Below the pieces are notes generated by a model, which was not told the origin of the DNA, ran no database searches, and saw nothing but the letters and a program-made list of their open reading frames with translations. Source: an uncultured Methylococcaceae bacterium (GTDB lineage Bacteria; Pseudomonadota; Gammaproteobacteria; Methylococcales; Methylococcaceae). Taken from it: DNA of 9,299 nucleotides. Position 1 is the first letter of the stretch; each line of letters begins with the position of its first letter. Positions 1-7,359 of this stretch are shown here, in pieces. Location of the stretch: NCBI GenBank assembly GCA_903910005.1, contig CAIVXW010000394.1, forward strand, positions 1 through 9,299, given 5' to 3'. Made by a program: the position numbers and the translations under genes.

Positions 1-707
1 AACGCGACGAACGGGTTGCTCGGCCCTTCCGAACGAAGGCTCAGGCTCGCACTGTTCGACACCACGTAGGCCAGAGAGCCCGTCAGGGTGAATGGAAACA
101 GCACCGGCAGCGATTGCAGGCCGGGTACGGAAACAGGCTTGCCGACATAACGTACTGCGGCTTCGATCAGCCATGCCGTGAGTTCGTCGTGGTCGATCAC
201 GGTTGGAGCAAGCCGGATGACGCGCTTGCCGTTTTCCACTCGCTTTACAGTACCCCAACTCGCCTGACTCTGGATGACCCTGTTGGTCATGCGCCGGGTG
301 CCTTCGCGCTCTCCGTAGGTTTCGCTCATGCGGCGATGCACTTCGGCGGACGCGCAGTCGCCCTGGATAGCGGACAAGCGACCCACCAGTTCGGCCACCT
401 TACCGAAAAACGGGTACGTCGCCACGGCCATGCCCCAGCACAGAATCGCCGGAGGAATGTCCGGTTGCGTCTTGTAGATGGCCACGCCGCGATCTGCGTA
501 GTCGACCAACTCGGCGCGGGGCTCCAGCCACAGCCGATTCAGTACGGTGCGTGTTTTCTTCCTGGCTTCTGCGCCAAGTCCGGCTGAATCGAGTCGTGCA
601 TTCAGATCATCCAGTCCAGCCACGCCTGCACGGATATGCAGTGCAGTAGCCGCCCAATCAAGCTGAATAAACCGATCAAAGCCTATTTTTGAAACTGATG
701 AACTCAT
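1..707 (-). CDS. BrxA-like helical protein, last visible gene of the BREX locus (partial, runs off the left edge)
   Basis: An open frame of 235 codons starts at ATG 707 and is still open at base 1, so the C-terminus is missing. It begins MSSSVSKIGFDRF. It is helix-rich, with no signal peptide or clear membrane segment. A basic helical stretch (KKTRTVLNRLWLEP, residues 50-63) is followed by a mid-section around residues 83-155 (PPAILCWGMAVATYPFFGKV, then a region ending ASWGTV). That layout resembles BrxA/DUF1819 proteins, which are small helical, winged-helix DNA-binding BREX components, but I see no decisive motif. Position is the main support: BREX type 3 loci end pglZ-brxA. The ATG overlaps the pglZ stop (ATGA), implying translational coupling, and there is no strong Shine-Dalgarno before it. 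That this is a real gene is near certain; the BrxA identity is moderate. It could be an unrelated gene at the same place. Confidence 0.6.
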   Translation of the reverse strand, partial: MSSSVSKIGFDRFIQLDWAATALHIRAGVAGLDDLNARLDSAGLGAEARKKTRTVLNRLWLEPRAELVDYADRGVAIYKTQPDIPPAILCWGMAVATYPFFGKVAELVGRLSAIQGDCASAEVHRRMSETYGEREGTRRMTNRVIQSQASWGTVKRVENGKRVIRLAPTVIDHDELTAWLIEAAVRYVGKPVSVPGLQSLPVLFPFTLTGSLAYVVSNSASLSLRSEGPSNPFVA

Positions 708-2851
708 TCGTTACCCATCACGTCGCTCACTTTAACAAAGGGCACGATCAACTCTTCGATCGACACCCCACCGTGAACCACCACCGCCTCGCCTTGCGGC
801 ACAAAGGCAGTTCGTCCGCCTGCGAACAGGGGCATGAAGTTCGCGGGTAGTCCCGCAATGTCCAACCTCACTGTGCCGGGACAGGCCGCAGCGGAATCGG
901 CCAGCAAGGTTTCGCTCCGATAAACCCGCACACGCTCGCCGCGTGTCTCCGCCATCACGCCCTGGTTGGGTCTGCCGATGCCGGTGGACTCGACGTTGCC
1001 GTGATCCGCCGTCAGGTAGATGTGATATCCCCTGTCCAGCAATAGTGAGAACAGCCGGTCAACGAAACCAGTCGTCAACCAGTTTTCGATCCACATCGCC
1101 ACATCTTTCTTCGACCGCTCCTTGTGGAGCCTGTCATCCACCTCATCAATCACCAAACCGACCACCTTCGGGCACCGATCGATCAGATCCGCTTCCAGTG
1201 CGTCGAGCTGACTGGTCTGTCGCAGCGCACGGCGGTACATCACCTCGTTCGGGTTGACACCTTCGTTCTGCCAGAACGTCTTCCACAAGGATTCCTCCTT
1301 GTCCGTCCGCTCAATCGAGTCATCGAACTCGCGTGGCTTGAGACCCGAAAACAGTGCCTGACGTGACACCGATGTCACGGTCGGCAGCCACGCAAACGCG
1401 GTTCCCTCGTCGAACGCGAAACGTTTGGTGGTGGCTATCAGGCTCTCGCGGATCTGCACCCACTGGTCTAACGCCAGCCCGTCGAATACCAGCAGGGCCA
1501 CCCTGGTTTCCCCTGCGGATCGCCGCTGGCGCAAGAAACGGGGTATGTGGTGTACCATCACCGGCCCTTTGGTCACCGGCTGCAAAATCAGGTCGGCGTA
1601 ATGCCTGGCCGCGACCCAGGCTTGCAGTCGCTCGTCTGACTGCGCCTGCAAGGCCTTGATGCGCTCCCGAATCACCGACAGGTGTTCGCTAACTTCGATG
1701 CCTGGCAGACCCTGCGTGCGGGCAAGTATCTCGCCGTAGCGTTTGGCGAACTCGCTCCAGTCCTTGTGCGGGGAATCTGCCGTTGGAGTCGTCTCGATCA
1801 GGCCATCGATGCCTTTGAGTGCCAAGGTCTGCAATGCTGCCAGATCCTGGACGATACCGGCCTTGATCCAGTTCGGTATTCCCACCGGGACGCTGTGCAC
1901 CGCCAACGGATGCAAGCTGCCGTCGAGGAACATGGAATCGATTAGTACCTGCACATCGGGGTGATCGAACGGAATCTCGAACCTGGTGACGTAATTGGGT
2001 GGTGGCGATTCGCCAGTTTGTGTGCCATCCAGCCCCAATTTCGACAGGTAGCGGTACCACGCCTCCTGCACCACGCGCAGCAGCGCACTCCTGGATGCCA
2101 ACCAGGTGGCGACAGGCAGGTTGGCGAACAGCCCTTTGTCTTGGATGATGCTTGCTGCGTGCTGGGCGAACAGGGGTGGCAACGTCCGATTGGAAAAGCG
2201 CATCCGCAGCAATTCGCGCCAGAAGTCCACCGGGTTGCGAATGAACCTCGGTGCCAGTTGGTAGACGTGTTCGAGGATGAAGTCCCTGGACTCGTTCTCG
2301 CCGCGTGCTGACTGTAGCTCGGTTTGGTGGGCAAGAAACAGCCTGGAAAAATGCTCTGGTTCTACTTGCTGTACCGCACTGTAGGCCAGCTTCGGGAATA
2401 GCTCTGCAAGGCTGAGACGCACCACACGACCGTGATGCACGATGTCCCACGGCAAGGCATTTGCGTCGGCACTGCACAGATGCAGAACCAGCGAGGGGGC
2501 AGACCCTTGTTCACCCCGGTCCCATGCGGCGCGGTAGCACGCCTCATATTCCGCACGGAAGGCAAACGGATCCTCGTACAGCATCAGCTCGAAGCCGCGA
2601 CCACGCAGCTCGGTCAACAGCTTCTCGTCGAGCAACACATCATCCGGGTCGCACGCTACCCACAGCCGGGTGAGGTTGGCCGTGAAGTGGCTCAGAATAC
2701 GTTCCGTCCACAAATTGCTGGCACCATTCATGGTGCCAGCCTGACGGCTGTCCAAATTACTCGCCCCATCCTTGGGGCTCGTCCTTTCAGGATCGGCTGC
2801 GCCGTTCAAAATCGCTCCTGGCGATTTTGTCGTTCCCGACGAATTTGTCAT
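704..2851 (-). CDS. pglZ: PglZ, alkaline-phosphatase-superfamily BREX protein (type 3-like)
   Basis: This 715-residue protein carries a PglZ domain in its C-terminal half. Metal-site signatures of the alkaline phosphatase superfamily are visible: VALLVFDGL (residues 451-459, Asp457), TVTSVSRQALFSG (491-503, the nucleophile region), VIDEVDD (567-573) and TADHGNVEST (614-623, Asp616/His617). The C-terminal HGGVSIEELIVPFV (693-706) is also typical. PglZ is a core component of all BREX phage-defence systems and acts with PglX and BrxC; its substrate is not fully established. The helical N-terminal half begins in earnest at NLWTERILSHF (46-56). Residues 3-45 are a Gly/Ser/Asn-rich extension encoded by an array of palindromes. 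The start at 2851 is favoured by GGAGG nine bases upstream and by the ATGA overlap with the helicase stop. An internal ATG (codon 41) is a possible alternative but lies inside a hairpin with no ribosome binding site. Confidence 0.93.
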   Translation of the reverse strand: MTNSSGTTKSPGAILNGAADPERTSPKDGASNLDSRQAGTMNGASNLWTERILSHFTANLTRLWVACDPDDVLLDEKLLTELRGRGFELMLYEDPFAFRAEYEACYRAAWDRGEQGSAPSLVLHLCSADANALPWDIVHHGRVVRLSLAELFPKLAYSAVQQVEPEHFSRLFLAHQTELQSARGENESRDFILEHVYQLAPRFIRNPVDFWRELLRMRFSNRTLPPLFAQHAASIIQDKGLFANLPVATWLASRSALLRVVQEAWYRYLSKLGLDGTQTGESPPPNYVTRFEIPFDHPDVQVLIDSMFLDGSLHPLAVHSVPVGIPNWIKAGIVQDLAALQTLALKGIDGLIETTPTADSPHKDWSEFAKRYGEILARTQGLPGIEVSEHLSVIRERIKALQAQSDERLQAWVAARHYADLILQPVTKGPVMVHHIPRFLRQRRSAGETRVALLVFDGLALDQWVQIRESLIATTKRFAFDEGTAFAWLPTVTSVSRQALFSGLKPREFDDSIERTDKEESLWKTFWQNEGVNPNEVMYRRALRQTSQLDALEADLIDRCPKVVGLVIDEVDDRLHKERSKKDVAMWIENWLTTGFVDRLFSLLLDRGYHIYLTADHGNVESTGIGRPNQGVMAETRGERVRVYRSETLLADSAAACPGTVRLDIAGLPANFMPLFAGGRTAFVPQGEAVVVHGGVSIEELIVPFVKVSDVMGNE
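2710..2848. repeat. Array of consecutive short palindromes (REP-like) inside the 5' end of pglZ
   Basis: Successive inverted repeats fill almost the whole stretch. The strongest are GCTGGCACCAT with its exact complement (2717-2727/2730-2740), GCCCCA/TGGGGC with loop TCCT (2763-2768/2773-2778), and AAAATCGC/GCGATTTT with loop TCCTG (2808-2815/2821-2828). Smaller ones are TCCT/AGGA (2782-2785/2789-2792), CGGC/GCCG (2794-2797/2801-2804) and GTCG/CGAC (2829-2832/2837-2840). An outer pair, ACAAATT (2710-2716) and AATTTGT (2842-2848), bounds the set. Two units (from 2711 and from 2753) align over 30 bases with 21 identities, and an A-T pair in one stem is replaced by C-G in the other. This points to repeated hairpin units rather than chance. 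The array stays in frame with pglZ. Its family is not one I can name. Confidence 0.75.
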
Positions 2852-5682
2852 TCCACCTCTCCTCCGGGCACAGCGTCCCCGGAAACCCGAACCATCATCA
2901 CGGCATTCAAGTCGGGCATACTGGCCTCCATGTCATTGAGGGCAGCCATGCGTGCATCGTGTTCTTGTTGCAATCGCTTGCGCCGGTACTCACGCACGGC
3001 CGGCAAGCCGATGCGCCCGATGGCCTGTCCCCGGGCTTCAAAGGCGTACACCGCCCGTTCGCGTTCATCCGTCAGTCGAGTCCGGTGTTCAGTCAGCAGT
3101 TCGGTGAAGATTCGTTCACCCTGGGTGCTGGCCGCCGCACGCGATGCCTCAAACCACTTCGCCGATTTCTCGGCACCGGTCACGGCGTACACATCCACGG
3201 TTTCTGTCAGCAGCAGATCCCACACGCGCTTGGCGGTCGGTACGAAGGGGCGGCCTTCCTCGTTGATAAACACCGGCAGGAAGTGCTTGCGGCTGAGTCC
3301 CTCAGCCGCCAGGCTGATCTCCCACAGCGACCAGATGCCGCGCACTGAATCCGGCAGACCAGAAACACGGATCACCGGCAGTGGTTGGCCAGCGACAAAG
3401 CGTGGAAGCTCGCTGATCACAGCCCGGACCCGTGGGTCTTCCATCGTGATCCACTCCAGCTCCGGGTTCTCATCGGCTGTGCGGGCGTCGAAACAGGCTT
3501 GTGCCGATTCAGTGCCGTCGGCCCACTTCACCCGCCATGCATTGCCTGTCTTGGTGGCCGAGCCACCCCGGGCGGCCAGCCCACTGGTGATGGCACGCTC
3601 CAGCCAGAACTGCGCCGGGTGGTCACGCCACTTGCGGGCATCGTCGGCGTCCAGGTCGTGTTCGGTGGTGAGCAGATCGCTGTTCTGCTTCGACTCGGCC
3701 AGGGTGGAGCGCAGTTGCGACACCACCGCGTCGCATTCCTGTTCGATGGCATCCGGGTTCTGTAGGCCATGTACGAACAGTTCGTCGAAGATCGGGTCGG
3801 CCTCGACTGAATCCATCACGTCGGCCGCCTTGTCGACACCAAACTCCTGCGCGATGACCTCCAGCTTTTCTTCCAGCACCTGGCGCACGCGGTGCTCGAC
3901 GGTGTCCTCAAGCACGAAGTTGATCGCACGGACCACGTGCTTCTGCCCGATACGGTCGACTCGGCCAATGCGCTGCTCGATCCGCATTGGGTTCCACGGC
4001 ATGTCGAAGTTGACGATGACGTGGCAGAACTGCAGGTTCAGACCTTCGCCGCCGGCATCTGTCGAAATCAGCACGCGAACATCCCTGGAGAACGCCTGCT
4101 GTGCACGGGTGCGGGTTTCCATATCCATGCTGCCGTTGAGCGTCACCACCGAGAAGCCACGGCTTTCCAGGTAGTCAGCCAGCATGGCTTGCGTGGGCAC
4201 GAACTCAGTAAAGATCAGCACCTTCAGCACCGGATCACCTTCTTCCTGCTGCAGCTTGTAGATCAGCTCCAGCAGTGCCTCGGCCTTGGCATCAGTGCCC
4301 GCAGCCTCGGTTTCACGCGCCAGTTCCAGCAGCATATCGACTTCGGACTTCTCCAACTCCCAGCCGCTGGACTGCATGGCCATATCCACCTGAGACTGGC
4401 CGTCCAGATCCGCCCATTCATCGGCGTCGGTATTCTCAAATAGATTGGCCTGCGGTTGCGGCGAATCCAGTAGCACCTGACGCTTTTCCAGTGTGGTGCG
4501 GATGGCCGCCGTACTGGATGTCACCAGCCGCTGCATAAGGATCATCAAGAAGCCGATGTGGCGTTGCTTGGTCGCCATGGCCTGGTTGTAACCGTGGCGC
4601 ACATAGTCGGTCACTGCTTCGTACAGTCGCTGCTGTATGCCGTGTCGGCCCTGCCATGCCACCGCCTGTAGTCGGGTGATACGTGGTTTGAACAGCGGCT
4701 GGCCCTCGGCGTTGATGGACATACGCTTCTCGGTGCGGATCACGAAGGGTCGCACTCGGTCGCGGCTGACGCTGCTTTCGTCCGGGAAGGCTTCGCGATC
4801 CAGCAACTGCATCAGCCGCATGAACTGGTCGGTCTTGCCCTGGTGCGGCGTGGCCGACAGCAGCAAGAGATAGGGCGAGGCCTCCGCCAGCGCAGCCCCC
4901 AGCTTGTAGCGGGCCACCTGCTCGGTGCTGCCGCCCATGCGATGGGCTTCGTCGATAATGACCAGATCCCACGATGCCGAGATCAAGTCCTCGAAGCGTT
5001 CGCGGTTGTAGGTGTTGAGTTGCTCCAGGCTCCAGCCACGACGACCTTCCAGCGGCTTCACCGAATCCAGCGAGCAGATCACCTGATCGTGCATGCGCCA
5101 CAGGTTCTCTTCCTCACCAGCACCACCACTGCGCCACTGACGGAAGGCCGCCAGCTCAGATGGTTCGATGAACTGGAACTTCTCGCCAAAGTGCAGGCGC
5201 ATTTCCGCCTGCCACTGGCGCACCAGTCCCTTGGGTGCCACCACCAGGATGCGCTTCACCCGGCCACGTAACTTCAATTCGCGCAGCACCAAACCGGCCT
5301 CGATGGTCTTGCCGAGGCCTACCTCATCGGCCAGTAAGTAGCGGATGCGGTCGCGGCTGACCGCACGGTTCAGCGCATGGAGCTGATGCGGCAGCGGCAC
5401 CACGCTGGACTGAATGGGTGCCAGCAGCAGGTTGTTCTCCAGCGCATCCAGCAGCTTGGCGGCTGCCGTGATGTGCAGAATCTGCTCCACGCTCGGGCGC
5501 ACACTTTCCAGCACAGCAAGATCCGCCGCCCGGGCACGCACCACTGCGTCCTTGGCAGGCAGCCAGACGCGGTAGGTCACCTCGCCCCACACATCCTGGC
5601 ACTCGATTACCTGGCAAGGCAATGCCTGCCGGGTGAGCCAGCACCAGTCGCCGGGGCTGAAACGGTTACCGGGCACGCTCAA
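2848..5682 (-). CDS. brxHII: SNF2-family superfamily-2 helicase, BREX type 3 BrxHII-like
   Basis: A 944-residue ATP-dependent DNA translocase/helicase. The N-terminus (residues 8-60, FSPGDWCWL onward) resembles a small beta-barrel domain. The SNF2 motor follows: motif I DEVGLGKT (119-126), motif II DEAH (244-247), motif III SATPHQGKT (276-284), TEF (492-494), motif V STDAGGEGLNLQ (540-551) and motif VI QRIGRVDRIGQ (570-580). The remaining 330 or so residues include a charged, probably coiled-coil segment near 855-920. This size and layout match the RapA/HepA-like helicases of BREX type 3 (BrxHII) and DISARM (DrmD); the adjacent pglZ favours BREX. The start is ambiguous: TTG at 5682 lies 4 bases, and GTG at 5676 lies 10 bases, from GGAGG (5687-5691). 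Either gives nearly the same protein. The gene overlaps pglZ by ATGA and begins inside the ATPase remnant reading frame. Confidence 0.88.
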   Translation of the reverse strand: MSVPGNRFSPGDWCWLTRQALPCQVIECQDVWGEVTYRVWLPAKDAVVRARAADLAVLESVRPSVEQILHITAAAKLLDALENNLLLAPIQSSVVPLPHQLHALNRAVSRDRIRYLLADEVGLGKTIEAGLVLRELKLRGRVKRILVVAPKGLVRQWQAEMRLHFGEKFQFIEPSELAAFRQWRSGGAGEEENLWRMHDQVICSLDSVKPLEGRRGWSLEQLNTYNRERFEDLISASWDLVIIDEAHRMGGSTEQVARYKLGAALAEASPYLLLLSATPHQGKTDQFMRLMQLLDREAFPDESSVSRDRVRPFVIRTEKRMSINAEGQPLFKPRITRLQAVAWQGRHGIQQRLYEAVTDYVRHGYNQAMATKQRHIGFLMILMQRLVTSSTAAIRTTLEKRQVLLDSPQPQANLFENTDADEWADLDGQSQVDMAMQSSGWELEKSEVDMLLELARETEAAGTDAKAEALLELIYKLQQEEGDPVLKVLIFTEFVPTQAMLADYLESRGFSVVTLNGSMDMETRTRAQQAFSRDVRVLISTDAGGEGLNLQFCHVIVNFDMPWNPMRIEQRIGRVDRIGQKHVVRAINFVLEDTVEHRVRQVLEEKLEVIAQEFGVDKAADVMDSVEADPIFDELFVHGLQNPDAIEQECDAVVSQLRSTLAESKQNSDLLTTEHDLDADDARKWRDHPAQFWLERAITSGLAARGGSATKTGNAWRVKWADGTESAQACFDARTADENPELEWITMEDPRVRAVISELPRFVAGQPLPVIRVSGLPDSVRGIWSLWEISLAAEGLSRKHFLPVFINEEGRPFVPTAKRVWDLLLTETVDVYAVTGAEKSAKWFEASRAAASTQGERIFTELLTEHRTRLTDERERAVYAFEARGQAIGRIGLPAVREYRRKRLQQEHDARMAALNDMEASMPDLNAVMMVRVSGDAVPGGEVE
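2852..2865 (-). promoter_or_regulatory. Strong Shine-Dalgarno region for pglZ
   Basis: On the minus strand GGAGGAGAGGTGGA directly precedes the ATG at 2851. It holds GGAGG nine bases and AGAGG four bases from the start. It lies inside the end of the helicase gene, so pglZ can re-initiate from terminating helicase ribosomes. It supports the upstream ATG as the real start even though that adds the palindrome-encoded leader. Confidence 0.7.
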
Positions 5683-5812
5683 ACAGCCTCCACCCGATGA
5701 CCACGGTAAACGGCGTCAATGGTTCGCCGTCGGCTTGTCCAGAGAACCTGCCCAGCAACACATCGCGTAATACACGGAAGTTCTGTACCCGAAAACCCTC
5801 GATGATGGCCAT
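5666..5812 (-). pseudogene. Remnant of a second ATPase 1 paralogue, cut at the Walker A motif
   Basis: From ATG 5812 the frame reads MAIIEGFRVQNFRVLRDV and continues to TPFTVVIG, then changes to WRLFERAR and a stop (48 codons). The first 40 codons align without gaps to the start of the intact ATPase encoded at 8019-9248. By hand count 31 of 40 residues and 86 of 120 bases are identical, and 22 of the 34 base differences fall at third codon positions. The copy was therefore a functional, separately evolved gene before it was truncated, not a fresh duplicate. Similarity stops at the first Gly of GKNGVGKS, so no nucleotide-binding site remains. The ATG abuts the preceding stop (TGAATG), as at the intact gene. 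The residual frame ends inside the helicase gene and might act as a coupling leader. Confidence 0.85.
5687..5691 (-). promoter_or_regulatory. Shine-Dalgarno of the helicase gene, at the recombination junction
   Basis: GGAGG on the minus strand precedes the helicase start, TTG at 5682 (4-base spacing) or GTG at 5676 (10-base spacing). Similarity to the ATPase 1 gene ends at 5693, only one base (5692) before this site. The truncation event therefore removed the second ATPase copy but left the helicase ribosome binding site intact. Confidence 0.6.
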
Positions 5813-5819
5813 TCAGTTC
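5693..5819. repeat. Direct repeat, downstream copy (cassette boundary)
   Basis: This copy contains the 40-codon ATPase remnant plus the 7 bases GAACTGA just before its ATG. It matches 9129-9255 in the same orientation at about 73% identity (93 of 127 bases, hand count, no gaps). The two copies enclose most of ATPase 1, the DUF4276 gene, ATPase 2 and the nuclease-like gene; the repeat-to-repeat period is 3436 bp. Confidence 0.8.
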
Positions 5820-6328
5820 GCTCGACCTACCCGACTTGCCGGAATGTGGGATAAAACCTTGTTCCATGCGGCCAGGTTCATCACGGCACAACCGGCCACA
5901 AATGGCTTTTTCCAAGGCCGGTCACCGGGGCCTTCTACCGGTAACTGGCGTTGCAAAGCTTCCGTGCGGGTCAACAAATCCGCGTCGGACAAGGTACTCG
6001 CGCCGATCAATACAAGGTAATAGATGGGTTTCTTCGCCCGACCTTCGGCGTACTCGTATAACCAGGAATCCCGATACTTGGTTTTGAGGTCGCTATCAAT
6101 TGCGCCACTCATGAATTTCTTGAGGAACGCAGCACTGTCCTTGGGCTTGGCATGCGGATTTTCAGGGTCTTTGAACTCAATAAAATATGTCCGGTCGTCC
6201 AACTCGACGATGAAGTCCACCGCCTTCATGCAATGGCTCAAGCCATGACTGGTCTCATCATCGAACTTTCGGCCAGCGACACTGGCTGGCAAAGTGATTT
6301 GCAGATCCTTCTCGGCAAGCACTGTCAT
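5813..6328 (-). CDS. Small PD-(D/E)xK nuclease-like protein, partner of ATPase 2
   Basis: A soluble 171-residue protein that I do not recognise as a named family. Residues 37-54 (VDFIVELDDRTYFIEFKD) have the beta-hairpin pattern of a PD-(D/E)xK nuclease core, with Asp38 and a Glu51-x-Lys53 motif; an acidic residue earlier (Glu25) could complete the site. A hydrophobic strand follows (PIYYLVLIGAS, 101-111), then helical sequence and a C-terminus ending VGRAN. The ATG overlaps the stop of ATPase 2 (ATGA), so the two are probably translated together and may act as an ATPase-effector pair, as ATPases and nucleases do in Septu-type systems. The assignment rests on one motif; it might instead be a non-catalytic partner or specificity subunit. 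The stop abuts the ATG of the ATPase remnant. Confidence 0.7.
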   Translation of the reverse strand: MTVLAEKDLQITLPASVAGRKFDDETSHGLSHCMKAVDFIVELDDRTYFIEFKDPENPHAKPKDSAAFLKKFMSGAIDSDLKTKYRDSWLYEYAEGRAKKPIYYLVLIGASTLSDADLLTRTEALQRQLPVEGPGDRPWKKPFVAGCAVMNLAAWNKVLSHIPASRVGRAN

Positions 6329-7359
6329 GGCTGGATGGCTCCCAGACTGCGCTTGAGTTCACGGTCGTAAAGATCGCTGAATGTTGCGGCAATCGCATTC
6401 GGGTTTACGCCCAGGTAGCCGTCGCTGGCATTGGCTACAACGGCCCCCGACTCATCCCGGAACAGCGACAGATAGCGAATCTGGTCGTCCTTCTGCTTAC
6501 GCAGATCAAATTCCTTGAGCAATACGTAGTTGTGCGTCGTCAGGAACACCTGCACGCCCATCCGTTGTAACTCCAGGATCACTTCGACCACTTCGCCCAT
6601 CAAGGCAGGATTCAGGTTGGCTTCTGGCTCATCCCAAAACAGCACCGAACCGGATAGCAAAATGCCGTTTTGGATTAGCAGCCAGATCAAGGCCAGCTTG
6701 CGAATGCCTTCGGCCAACAAGGTGAACTCGAGATCGCCTTGTTTGTTCTTGAGGAAAAAGTATTCACCCTTGGTCACGACCTTACCGTCGATGGCATTCT
6801 GCAGTGCCGTCAGCAAGCACTGGCGATCCTTGTGGGTTGGCCCCATCAACTTAGGCAGGAAGGCACGCTTGATGATGTCCACGTAGACTTCTTCAAAGGC
6901 AATTTCCCGCTTGGCGGCCGTGGCCAGAAAACCTGGCGCATGCGCCAGCATCTCCTTGACTGGAATATAGGCACTGGCCAGCTCTGCCTTTTTCCAGGCT
7001 GTTTCGCCTGTGACCTTCACATCATCGGGTTTATTGGTGTGGTTGGAAAACTCGGCCGACAGCTTCGCGCCACCCTCGCGGGTGACGATGGCCCTGGTTT
7101 TGATGCTGGTTGACTGCCGACGCGCCAGGCGGCCCATGCGGCCTTCATAGGGGTTGAACACATTGCGCAGCTTCAGCGCGAAGCTTTTGTCCTTATCCTC
7201 ACCCACCGTTACCGCACAAGCCGCATACAGCACCTTCAGCAAGTGCGTCTTGCCCGTGCCATTGGCCCCGATGATCACGTTTACTCCAGTCGAAAACGCC
7301 TGATCCAGCCCGGCAAACGAGGTGAAATTGTCCAGCCTGATATGAGTAATCTTGCTCAC
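6325..7359 (-). CDS. ATPase 2: AAA (ABC/SMC-like, AAA_15/AAA_21 type) ATPase
   Basis: A 344-residue ABC-type ATPase with a short central insertion. Visible motifs are an N-terminal ITHIRLDNFTSFAG strand pair (residues 4-17), Walker A GANGTGKT (31-38), Walker B VLFWDEPEANLNP (239-251) with the catalytic Glu, and the H-loop VFLTTHNY (271-278). The signature position reads LLAEGIRKLALIWLL (214-228), which departs from the usual LSxGx. Such ATPases act as sensors or regulators of an attached or neighbouring nuclease in many phage-defence systems (Septu, PARIS, AbiL-like). It starts with GTG at 7359, overlapping the DUF4276 stop (GTGA), with GGAGG (7367-7371) seven bases upstream. It shares its stop region with the nuclease-like gene. 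It is not a close paralogue of ATPase 1; only the motifs match. Confidence 0.88.
   Translation of the reverse strand: MSKITHIRLDNFTSFAGLDQAFSTGVNVIIGANGTGKTHLLKVLYAACAVTVGEDKDKSFALKLRNVFNPYEGRMGRLARRQSTSIKTRAIVTREGGAKLSAEFSNHTNKPDDVKVTGETAWKKAELASAYIPVKEMLAHAPGFLATAAKREIAFEEVYVDIIKRAFLPKLMGPTHKDRQCLLTALQNAIDGKVVTKGEYFFLKNKQGDLEFTLLAEGIRKLALIWLLIQNGILLSGSVLFWDEPEANLNPALMGEVVEVILELQRMGVQVFLTTHNYVLLKEFDLRKQKDDQIRYLSLFRDESGAVVANASDGYLGVNPNAIAATFSDLYDRELKRSLGAIQP

Noticed and set aside
114..587. A 157-codon plus-strand open frame at the left end
   Set aside because: It is opposite the BrxA-like frame, which starts with a coupled ATG after pglZ and stays open to the window edge. The plus frame shows no motif and has no plausible ribosome binding site.
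1689..2477. A 262-codon minus-strand open frame inside pglZ
   Set aside because: It is a shifted frame of pglZ with Arg/Cys-rich composition and no motifs; the pglZ frame is continuous through it.
2717..2740. The 11-bp palindrome as a rho-independent terminator
   Set aside because: It lies inside the pglZ coding frame, has a loop of only a few bases, and is not followed by a T tract on the minus strand.
2432..4174. A 580-codon open frame on the plus strand opposite the helicase and pglZ
   Set aside because: It is antisense to two genes with clear family motifs. Its translation is Ser/Arg/Thr-rich without domains, as expected from a GC-rich coding strand read backwards.
704..5682. DISARM as the system type, given the SNF2 helicase
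   Set aside because: DISARM has drmA, drmB and drmC next to the helicase and lacks PglZ. The clear PglZ protein directly after the helicase fits BREX type 3.
5679..5915. A 78-codon minus-strand open frame spanning the nuclease-like gene end and the ATPase remnant
   Set aside because: It is a different frame from both. The remnant frame (from 5812) gives the alignment to ATPase 1, whereas this one gives no recognisable protein.
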